Source: Amblyomma americanum
Taxonomy: Eukaryota > Arthropoda > Arachnida > Ixodida > Ixodidae
Direction: 5' to 3'
DNA length: 64,000 bases
NCBI RefSeq assembly: GCF_052857255.1
Contig: NC_135504.1
Location: 147,648,121 to 147,712,120, forward strand
Under the pieces are notes generated by a model. The model saw only the letters and a program-made list of their open reading frames with translations, ran no database searches and was not told the DNA's origin. The stretch's first letter is position 1; every line of letters begins with the position of its first letter. Shown here in pieces: positions 52,401-63,785 of the stretch. The position numbers were made by a program, and so were the translations under genes.

Positions 52401-53888
52401 TTTCGGTCTAAGACAGCTTGTTTCGTTGTATTAAGCACGAATACATGCTTTTAGCGCAGATATAAGAGAAAAAGTTTTGACGCGTATCACATGGACACTT
52501 GTAAAACCGATGTGTTCAGATCTAGCTCATCTCGGTCTAAAACAGCTTGTTCCGTTGTAATAAGCACGAATACATGCTTTTCGCGCCGTTATAAGAGAAA
52601 AAGTTTTGACGCGTGTCACAGGGACACTTGTAAAACCGATGTGTTCAGATTTAGCTCGTTTCGGTCTAAAACAACTTGTTTCGTTGTATTAAGCACGAAT
52701 ACGTGCTTTTCGCGCAGTTATAAGAGAAAAAGTTTTGACGCGTATCACGTGGATACTTGTAAAACCGATGTGTTTAGATATAGCTCGTTTTGGTATAAAA
52801 CAGCTTGTTTCGTTGTTTTAAGCACGAATACGTGCTTTTCGCGTAGTTATAGAAGAAAAAGTTTTGACGCGTATCAGAGGAAAACTTTCAAACCGATGTT
52901 TTGTGATTTAGCTCGTTTCGGTCTAAAACAGCTTGTTTCGTTGTATTAAGCAAGAATACATGCTTTTCGCGCAGTTATAAGAGAAAAAGTTTTGACGCGT
53001 GTCACAGGGACACTTGTAAAACCAATGTGTTCAGATTTAGCTCATCTCGGTCTAAAACAGCTTGTTTCGTTGTATTAAGCACGAATACATGCTTTTCGCG
53101 CAGTTATAAGAGAAAAAGTTTTGATGCATGTCACAGGGACACTTGTAAAACCGGTGTTCAGATTTACCTCGTTTCGGACTAAAACAGCTTGATTCGTTGG
53201 ATTAAGCACGAATACATGCTTTTCGCGCAGTTATAAGAGAAAAAAGTTTTGACGCGTATCACATGGACACATTTAAAACCGATGTTTTCAGATTTAGCTC
53301 GTTTCGGTCTAAAACAGCTTGTTTCGTTGTATTAAGCAAGAATACATGCTTTTCGCGCAGTTTTAAGAGAAAAAGATTTGACGCGTTTCACAGGCACACT
53401 TGTAAAACCGATGTGTTCAGATTTAGCTCGTTTCGGTCTAAAACAACTTGTTTCGTTGTATTAAGCACGAATACATGCTTTTCGCGCAGTTATAAGAGAA
53501 AAAGTTTTGACGCGTGTCACAGGGACACTTGTAAAACCGATGTGTTTAGATATAGCTCGTTTTGGTATAAAACAGCTTGTTTCGTTGTTTTAGGCAAGAA
53601 TACGTCCTTTTCGCGTAGTTATAGAAGAAAATATTCTTACGCGTATTAGAGGGACTTGTAAAACCGATGTGTTCAGATTTAGCTCATCTCGGTCTAAAAC
53701 AGCTTGTTTCGTTGTATTAAGCACGAATACATGCTTTTCGCGCAGTTATAAGAGAAAACGTCTTGACGCGTATCAGAGGAACACTTGTAAAACCGATGTG
53801 TTGTGATTTAGCTCGTTTCGGTCTAAAACAGCTTGTTTCGTTGTATTAAGCACGAATACATGCTTTTAGCGCAGTTATAAGAGAAAAA

Positions 53889-53982
53889 GTTTTGACGCGT
53901 ATCACATGGACACTTGTAAAACCGATGTGTTCAGATCTAGCTCATCTCGGTATACATGCTTTTCGCGCAGTTATAAGAAAAA
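53889..53982 (+). repeat. Truncated 94-bp monomer
   Basis: Same deletion allele; marks the start of U4. Confidence 0.9.
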
Positions 53983-56126
53983 GTTTTGACGCGTGTCACA
54001 GGGACACTTGTGAAACCGATGTGTTCAGATTTACCTCGTTTCGTTCTAAAACAGCCTGTTTCGTTGGATTAAGCACGAATACATGATTTTCGCGCAGTTA
54101 TAAGAGAAAAAGTTTTGACGCATATCACCTGGACACTTGTAAAACCGATGTGTTCATATATAGCCTGTTTTGGTCTAAAACAGCTTGTTTCGTTGTATTA
54201 AGCACGAATACATGCTTTTCGCGCAGTTATAAGAGAAAAAGTTTTCACGCGTGTCACAGGGACACTGTAAAACCGATGTGTTCAGAGTTACCTCGTTTCG
54301 GTCTAAAACAGCTTGTTTCGTTGGATTAAGCACGAATACATGCTTTTCGTGCAGTTATAGGAGAAAAAGTTGATGCGTATTACATGGACACTTGTAAAAC
54401 CGATCTGTTCAGATCTAGCACGTTTTGGTCTAAAACAGCTTGTTTCGTTGTATTAGCACGAATACATGCTTTTCGCGCAGTTATAAGAGAAAAAGTTTTG
54501 ACGCGTGTCACAGGGACACTTGTAAAACCGATGTGTTCAGACTTACCTTGTTTCGTTGTATTAAGCCCGAATACAAGCTTTTCGCGCAGTTATAAGAGAA
54601 AAAAGTTTTGACGCGTATCACATGGACACTTGTAAAACCGATGTGTTCAGATCTAGCTCGTTTTGGTCTAAAACACCTTGTTTGTGATTTACTCGTTTCG
54701 GTCTAAACAGCTTGTTTCGTTGTATTAAGCAAGAATACATGCTTTTCGCGCAGTCACAAGAGAAAAAGTTTTGACGCGTGTCACAGGAACACTTGTAAAA
54801 CCGCTGTGTTCAGATTTACCTCGTTTCTGTCTAAAACAGCTTTTTTCGTTGGATTAAGCAAGAATACATGCTTTTCGCGCAGTTATAAGAGAAAAAATTT
54901 TGACGCGTATCACATGGACACTTGTAAAACCGATGTGTTCAGATCTAGCTCTTTTTGGTCTAAAACAGCTTGTTTCGTTGTATTAAGTACGAATACAACC
55001 TTTTCGCGCAGTTATAAGAGAAAAAGTTTTGACGCGTATTACATGGACACTTTTAAAACCGATGTGTTCAGATATAGCTCATCTCGGTCTAAAACAGCTA
55101 GTTTCGTTGTATTAAGCACGAATACATGCTTTTCGCGCATTTATAGAAAACGTTTTGATGCGTATTAGAGGGACACTTGTAAAACCGATGTGTTCAGATT
55201 TAGCTCATCTCGGTCTAAAACAGCTTGTTTCGTTGTATTAAGCACGAATACATGCTTGTCGCGCAGTTATAAGAGAAAAAGTTTTGACGCGTATCAGAGG
55301 AACACTTGTAAAACCGATGTGTTGTGATTTAGCTCGCTTCGGTCTAAAACAGCTTGTTTCGTTGTATTAAGCACGAATACAAGCTTTTCGCGCAGTTATA
55401 AGAGAAAAAGTTTTGACACGTATCAGAGGAACGCTTGTAAAACCGATGTGTTGTGATTTAGCTCGTTTCGGTCTAAAACAGCTAGTTTTGTTGTTTTAAG
55501 CACGAATACGTGCGTTTTCGCGCAGTTATAAGCAAAAGTCTTGACGCGTATCACATGGACACTTGTAAAACTGATGTGTTCAGATTTACCTCGTTTCGGT
55601 CTAAAACAGCTTGTTTCGTTAGATTAAGCACTAATACATGCTTTTCGTACTGTTATAGAAGAAAACGTTTTGACGCCTATTAGAGGGACACTTGTAAAAC
55701 CGATGTGTTCAGATTTAGCTCATCTCGGTCTAAAACAGCTTGTTTCGTTGTATTAAGCACGAATACATGCTTTTCGCGCAGTTATAAGAGAAAAAGTTTT
55801 GACGCGTATCAGAGGAACACTTGTAAAACCGATGTGTTGTGATTTAGCTCGCTTCGGTCTAGAACAGCTTGTTTCGTTGTATTAAGCACGAATACATGCT
55901 TTTCGCGCAGTTATAGAAGAAAACGTTTTGACGCCAATTAGAGGGACACTTGTAAAACCGATGTGTTCAGATTTAGCTAATCTCGGTCTAAAACAGCTTG
56001 TTTCGTTGTATTAAGCACGAATACATGCTTTTCGCGCAGTTATAAGAGAAAAAGTTTTGACGCGTATCAGAGGAACACTTGTAAAACCGATGTGTTGTGA
56101 TTTAGCTCGCTTCGGTCTAAAACAAC

Positions 56127-58467
56127 TTGTTTCGTTGTATTAAGCACGAATACATGCTTTTCGCGCAGTTATACGACGCGTATCACATGGACACTTGTAA
56201 AACCGATGTGTTCAGATCTAGCTCGATTTGGTCTAAAACAGCTTGTTTCGTTGTATTAAGCACGAATACATGCTTTTCGCGCAGTTCTAAGAGAAAAAGT
56301 TCTGACGCCTATCACACGGACACTTGTAAAACCGATGTGTTCAGATCTAGCTCGTTTTGGTCTAAAACAGCTTGTTTCGTTGTATTAAGCACGAATACAT
56401 GCTTTTCGCGCAGTTATAAGTGAAAAAGTTTTGACGCGTATCAAAGGAACACTTGCAAAACCGATGTGTTGTGATTTAGGTCGTTTCGGTCTAAAACAGC
56501 TTGTTTCGTTGTATTAAGCACGAATACATGCTTTTCGCGCAGTTGTGAGAAAAAGTTTTGACGCGTGTCACAGGGACACTTGTAAAACCGATGTGTTCAG
56601 ATCTAGCTCGTTTTGGTCTAAAACAGTTTGTTTGTGATTTAGCTCGTTTCGGTCTAAACAGCTTGTTTCGTTGTATTAAGCAAGAATACATGCTTTTCGC
56701 GCAGTCACAAGAGAAAAAGTTTGGACGCGTGTCACAGGGACACTTGTAAAACCGATGTGTTCAGATTTACCTCGTTTCGGTCTAAAACAGCTTTTTTCGT
56801 TGGATTAAGCAAGAATACATGCTTTTCGCGCAGTTATAAGAGAAAAAATTTTGACGCGTATCAGAGGAAGACTTGTAAAACCGATGTGTTCAGATCTAGC
56901 TCGTTTCGGTCTAAAACAGCTTGTTTCGTTGTATTAAGCACGAATACATGCTCTTAGCGCAGTTATAAGAGAAAAAGTTTCGACGCGTATCACATGGACA
57001 CTTGAGAAACCGATGTGTTCAGATCTAGCTCATCTCGGTCTAAAACAGCTAGTTTCGTTGTATTAAGCAAGAATACATGCTTTTCGCGCAGTTATAAGGG
57101 AAAAAGTTCTGACGCGTATTAGAGGGACTTGTAAAACCGATGTGTTCAGATTTAGCTCATCTCGGTCTAAAACAGCTTGTTTCGTTGTATTAAGCACGAA
57201 TACATGCTTTTCGCGCAGTTATAAGAGAAAAAGTTTTGACGCCTATCACATGGACACTTGTAAAACCGATGTGTTCAGATCTAGCTCGTTTTGGTCTAAA
57301 ACAGCTTGTTTCGTTGTATTTATCAAGAATACAATGCTTTTCGCGCAGTTATAAGAGAAAAAGTTTTGACGCGTTTCACAGGGACACTTGTAAAACCGAT
57401 GTGTTCAGATTCAGCTCGTTTCGGTCTAAAACAACTTGTTTCGTTGTATTAAGCACGAATACATGCTTTTCGCGCAGTTATAAGAGAAAAAGTTTTGACG
57501 CGTATCACGTGGATACTTGTAAAACCGATGTGTTAAGATATAGCTCGTTTTGGTATAAAACCTCTTGTTTCGTTGTTTTAAGCAAGAGTACGTGCTTTTC
57601 GCGTAGTTATAGAAGAAAAAGTTTTGACGCGTTTCACAGGGACACATTTAAAACCGATGTGTCTAGATTTAGCTCGTTTCGGTCTAAAACAGCTTGTTTC
57701 GTTGTATTAAGCACGAATACATGCTTTTCGCGCAGGTATAAGAGAAAAAAGTTTTGACGCGCATCACATGGACACATTTAAAACCGATGTGTTCAGATTT
57801 AGCTCGTTTTGGTCTAAAACAACTTGTTTCGTTGTATTAAGCACGAATACGTGCTTTTCGCGCAGTTATAAGAGAAAAAGTTTTGACGCGTATCACGTGG
57901 ATACTTGTAAAACCGATGTGTTTAGATATAGCTCGTTTTGGTATAAAACAGCTTGTTTCGTTGTTTTAAGCACGAATACGTGCTTTTCGCGTAGTTATAG
58001 AAGAAAAAGTTTTGACGCGTATCAGAGGAAAACTTTAAAACCGATGTGTTGTGATTTAGCTCGCTTCGGTCTAAAACAGCTTGTTTCGTTGTATTAAGCA
58101 AGAATACATGCTTTTCGCGCAGTTATAAGAGAAAAAGTTTTGACGCGTGTCACAGGGACACTTGTAAAACCGATGTGTTGTGATTTAGCTCGCTTCGGTC
58201 TAAAACAGCTTGTTTCGTTGTATTAAGCACGAATACATGCTTTTCGCGCAGTTATAGAAGAAAACGTTTTGACGCCAATTAGAGGGACACTTGTAAAACC
58301 GATGTGTTCAGATTTAGCTCATCTCGGTCTAAAACAGCTTGTTTCGTTGTATTAAGCACGAATACATGCTTTTCGCGCAGTTATAAGAGAAAAAGTTTTG
58401 ACGCGTATCAGAGGAACACTTGTAAAACCGATGTGTTGTGATTTAGCTCGCTTCGGTCTAAAACAAC
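56127..58467. repeat. 2341-bp subunit, first copy in U4
   Basis: Equivalent of 30770-33110 at offset 25357, with a private AAAAGTTCTGACGCC variant near 56297. The second copy starts at 58468. Confidence 0.82.
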
Positions 58468-61400
58468 TTGTTTCGTTGTATTAAGCACGAATACATGCTT
58501 TTCGCGCAGTTATACGACGCGTATCACATGGACACTTGTAAAACCGATGTGTTCAGATCTAGCTCGATTTGGTCTAAAACAGCTTGTTTCGTTGTATTAA
58601 GCACGAATACATGCTTTTCGCGCAGTTCTAAGAGAAAAAGTTTTGACGCCTATCACACGGACACTTGTAAAACCGATGTGTTCAGATCTAGCTCGTTTTG
58701 GTCTAAAACAGCTTGTTTCGTTGTATTAAGCACGAATACATGCTTTTCGCGCAGTTATAAGTGAAAAAGTTTTGACGCGTATCAAAGGAACACTTGCAAA
58801 ACCGATGTGTTGTGATTTAGGTCGTTTCGGTCTAAAACAGCTTGTTTCGTTGTATTAAGCACGAATACATGCTTTTCGCGCAGTTGTGAGAAAAAGTTTT
58901 GACGCGTGTCACAGGGACACTTGTAAAACCGATGTGTTCAGATCTAGCTCGTTTTGGTCTAAAACAGTTTGTTTGTGATTTAGCTCGTTTCGGTCTAAAC
59001 AGCTTGTTTCGTTGTATTAAGCAAGAATACATGCTTTTCGAGCAGTCACAAGAGAAAAAGTTTGGACGCGTGTCACAGGGACACTTGTAAAACCGATGTG
59101 TTCAGATTTACCTCGTTTCGGTCTAAAACAGCTTTTTTCGTTGGAATAAGCAAGAATACATGCTTTTCGCGCAGTTATAAGAGAAAAAATTTTGACGCGT
59201 ATCAGAGGAAGACTTGTAAAACCGATGTGTTCAGATCTAGCTCGTTTCGGTCTAAAACAGCTTGTTTCGTTGTATTAAGCACGAATACATGCTCTTAGCG
59301 CAGTTATAAGAGAAAAAGTTTCGACGCGTATCACATGGACACTTGAGAAACCGATGTGTTCAGATCTAGCTCATCTCGGTCTAAAACAGCTAGTTTCGTT
59401 TTATTAAGCAAGAATACATGCTTTTCGCGCAGTTATAAGGGAAAAAGTTCTGACGCGTATTAGAGGGACTTGTAAAACCGATGTGTTCAGATTTAGCTCA
59501 TCTCGGTCTAAAACAGCTTGTTTCGTTGTATTAAGCACGAATACATGCTTTTCGCGCAGTTATAAGAGAAAAAGTTTTGACGCCTATCACATGGACACTT
59601 GTAAAACCGATGTGTTCAGATCTAGCTCGTTTTGGTCTAAAACAGCTTGTTTCGTTGTATTTATCAAGAATACAATGCTTTTCGCGCAGTTATAAGAGAA
59701 AAAGTTTTGACGCGTTTCACAGGGACACTTGTAAAACCGATGTGTTCAGATTTAGCTCGTTTCGGTCTAAAACAACTTGTTTCGTTGTATTAAGCACGAA
59801 TACATGCTTTTCGCGCAGTTATAAGAGAAAAAGTTTTGACGCGTATCACGTGGATACTTGTAAAACCGATGTGTTAAGATATAGCTCGTTTTGGTATAAA
59901 ACCTCTTGTTTCGTTGTTTTAAGCAAGAGTACGTGCTTTTCGCGTAGTTATAGAAGAAAAAGTTTTGACGCGTTTCACAGGGACACATTTAAAACCGATG
60001 TGTCTAGATTTAGCTCGTTTCGGTCTAAAACAGCTTGTTTCGTTGTATTAAGCACGAATACATGCTTTTCGCGCAGGTATAAGAGAAAAAAGTTTTGACG
60101 CGCATCACATGGACACATTTAAAACCGATGTGTTCAGATTTAGCTCGTTTTGGTCTAAAACAACTTGTTTCGTTGTATTAAGCACGAATACGTGCTTTTC
60201 GCGCAGTTATAAGAGAAAAAGTTTTGACGCGTATCACGTGGATACTTGTAAAACCGATGTGTTTAGATATAGCTCGTTTTGGTATAAAACAGCTTGTTTC
60301 GTTGTTTTAAGCACGAATACGTGCTTTTCGCGTAGTTATAGAAGAAAAAGTTTTGACGCGTATCAGAGGAAAACTTTAAAACCGATGTGTTGTGATTTAG
60401 CTCGCTTCGGTCTAAAACAGCTTGTTTCGTTGTATTAAGCAAGAATACATGCTTTTCGCGCAGTTATAAGAGAAAAAGTTTTGACGCGTGTCACAGGGAC
60501 ACTTGTAAAACCGATGTGTTCAGATTTACCTCGTTTCGGACTAAAACAGCTTGTTTCGTTGGATTAAGCACGAATACATGCTTTTCGCGCAGTTATAAGA
60601 GAAAAAAGTTTTGAAGCGTATCACATGGACACTTGTAAAACCGATGTGTTCAGATCTAGCTCGTTTTGGTCTAAAACAGCTTGTTTCGTTGTATTAAGAA
60701 CGAATGCATGCTTTTCGCGCAGTTATAAGAGAAAAAGTTTTGACGCGTATCAGAGGAAGACTTGTAAAACCGATTTGTTCAGATCTAGCTCGTTTCGGTC
60801 TAAAACAGCTTGTTTCGTTGTATTAAGCACGAATACATGCTCTTAGCGCAGTTATAAGAGAAAAAGTTTCGACGCGTATCACATGGACACTTGTAAAACC
60901 GATGTGTTCAAATCTAGCTCGTTTTGGTCTAAAACAGCTTGTTTCCTTGTATTAAGCAAGAATACAATGCTTTTCGTGCAGTTATTGGAGAAAAAGTTTT
61001 GACGCGTTTCACAGGGACACTTGTAAAACCGATGTGTTTAGATTTAGCTCGTTTCGGTCTAAAACAATTTCTTTCGTTGTATTAAGCACGAATACATGCT
61101 TGTCGCGCAGTTATAAGAGAAAAAGTTTTGACGCGTATCAGAGGAACACTTGTAAAACCGATGTGTTGTGATTTAGCTCGCTTCGGTCTAAAACAGCTTG
61201 TTTCGTTGTATTAAGCACGAATACATGCTTTTCGCGCAGTTATAGAAGAAAACGTTTTGACGCCTATTAGAGGGACACTTGTAAAACCGATGTGTTCAGA
61301 TTTAGCTCATCTCGGTCTAAAACAGCTTGTTTCGTTGTATTAAGCACGAATACATGCTTTTCGCGCAGTTATAAGAGAAAAAGTTTTGACGCGTATCAGA

Positions 61401-62469
61401 GGAACACTTGTAAAACCGATGTGTTGTGATTTAGCTCGCGTCGGTCTAAAACAGCTTGTTTCGTTGTATTAAGCACGAATACATGCTTTTCGCGCAGTTA
61501 TAAGACGCGTATCACATGGACACTTGTAAAACCGATGTGTTCAGATCTAGCTCGATTTGGTCTAAAACAGCTTGTTTCGTTGTATTAAGCACGAATACAT
61601 GCTTTTCGCGCAGTTATAAGAGAAAAAGTTTTGACGCCTATCACACGGACACTTGTAAAACCGATGTGTTCAGATCTAGCTCGTTTTGGTCTAAAACAGC
61701 TTGTTTCGTTGTATTAAGCACGAATACATGCTTTTCGCGCAGTTATAAGTGAAAAAGTTTTGACGCGTATCAAAGGAACACTTGCAAAACCGATGTGTTG
61801 TGATTTAGGTCGTTTCGGTCTAAAACAGCTTGTTTCGTTGTATTAAGCACGAATAAATGCTTTTCGCGCAGTTGTGAGAAAAAGTTTTGACGCGTGTCAC
61901 AGGGACACTTGTAAAACCGATGTGTTCAGATCTAGCTCGTTTTGGTCTAAAACAGTTTGTTTGTGATTTAGCTCGTTTCGGTCTAAACAGCTTGTTTCGT
62001 TGTATTAAGCAAGAATACATGCTTTTCGCGCAGTCACAAGAGAAAAAGTTTGGACGCGTGTCACAGGGATACTTGTAAAACCGATGTGTTCAGATTTACC
62101 TCGTTTCGGTCTGAAACAGCTTTTTTCGTTGGATTAAGCAAGAATACATGCTTTTCGCGCAGTTATAAGAGAAAAAATTTCGACGCGTATCACATGGACA
62201 CTTGAGAAACCGATGTGTTCAGATCTAGCTCATCTCGGTCTAAAACAGCTAGTTTCGTTGTATTAAGCAAGAATACATGCTTTTCGCGCAGTTATAAGGG
62301 AAAAAGTTCTGACGCGTATTAGAGGGACTTGTAAAACCGATGTGTTCAGATTTAGCTCATCTCGGTCTAAAACAGCTTGTTTCGTTGTATTAAGCACGAA
62401 TACATGCTTTTCGCGCAGTTATAAGAGAAAAAGTTTTGACGCCTATCACATGGACACTTGTAAAACCGA

Positions 62470-63785
62470 TGTGTTCAGATCTAGCTCGTTTTGGTCTAAA
62501 ACAACTTGTTTCGTTGTATTAAGCACGAATACATGCTTTTCGCGCAGTTATAAGAGAAAAAGTTTTGATGCGTATCACGTGGATACTTGTAAAACCGATG
62601 TGTTAAGATATAGCTCGTTTTGGTATAAAACCTCTTGTTTCGTTGTTTTAAGCAAGAGTACGTGCTTTTCGCGTAGTTATAGAAGAAAAAGTTTTGACGC
62701 GTTTCACAGGGACACATTTAAAACCGATGTGTCTAGATTTAGCTCGTTTCGGTCTAAAACAGCTTGTTTCGTTGTATTAAGCACGAATACATGCTTTTCG
62801 CGCAGTTATAAGAGAAAAAAGTTTTGACGCGCATCACATGGACACATTTAAAACCGATGTGTTCAGATTTAGCTCGTTTTGGTATAAAACAGCTTGTTTC
62901 GTTGTTTTAAGCACGAATACGTGCTTTTCGCGTAGTTATAGAAGAAAAAGTTTTGACGCGTATCAGAGGAAAACTTTAAAACCGATGTGTTGTGATTTAG
63001 CTCGTTTCGGTCTAAAACAGCTTGTTTCGTTGTATTAAGCAAGAATACATGCTTTTCGCGCAGTTATAAGAGAAAAAGTTTTGACGCGTGTCACAGGGAC
63101 ACTTGTAAAACCGATGTGTTCAGATTTAGCTCGTTTCGGTCTAAAACAACTTGTTTCGTTGTATTAAGCACGAATACATGCTTTTCGCGCAGTTATAAGA
63201 GAAAAAGTTTTGATGCGTATCACGTGGATACTTGTAAAACCGATGTGTTAAGATATAGCTCGTTTTGGTATAAAACCTCTTGTTTCGTTGTTTTAAGCAA
63301 GAGTACGTGCTTTTCGCGTAGTTATAGAAGAAAAAGTTTTGACGCGTTTCACAGGGACACATTTAAAACCGATGTGTCTAGATTTAGCTCGTTTCGGTCT
63401 AAAACAACATGTTTCGTTGTATTAAGCACGAATACGTGCTTTTCGCGCAGTTATAAGAGAAAAAGTTTTGACGCGTATCACGTGGATACTTGTAAAACCG
63501 ATGTGTTTAGATATAGCTCGTTTTGGTATAAAACAGCTTGTTTCGTTGTTTTAAGCACGAATACGTGCTTTTCGCGTAGTTATAGAAGAAAAAGTTTTGA
63601 CGCGTATCAGAGGAAAACTTTAAAACCGATGTGTTGTGATTTAGCTCGTTTCGGTCTAAAACAGCTTGTTTCGTTGTATTAAGCAAGAATACATGCTTTT
63701 CGCGCAGTTATAAGAGAAAAAGTTTTGACGCGTGTCACAGGGACACTTGTAAAACCGATGTGTTCAGATTTACCTCGTTTCGGAC
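62470..63785. repeat. Local five-monomer (645-bp) periodicity
   Basis: Landmarks at 62496-62717 recur at 63141-63362, an offset of 645 = 5 x 129. The order V, F, M or V, Q, C is repeated, but the third monomer differs between the two passes (TATCACATGG-type, then V), so the copies are already recombined. A private AAAACAACATGTTTCG variant occurs at about 63406. Confidence 0.75.

Larger units (their letters stand above)
37058..53888. repeat. Long HOR C, unit U3 (16831 bp, two fused units U3a + U3b)
   Basis: The distance to the next 94-bp marker is 16831 bp, close to twice the usual unit. The left part (U3a, to about 45.9 kb) matches U2 at offset 8526 in its first 5 kb and matches U4 at 16831-16835 throughout. 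The right part (U3b, from about 45.9 kb) matches U1 at 25352-25357. U3b lacks the 94-bp marker because the junction skips the beginning of the unit. The 43.6-45.8 kb part is a third, more divergent 2.3-kb-type subunit also found at 60.4-62.5 kb. Confidence 0.85.

Noticed and set aside
1300..63362. Reverse-strand open frames of 60-95 codons
   Set aside because: They are antisense shadows of the same monomers, recur with the HOR period and end at fixed monomer positions.
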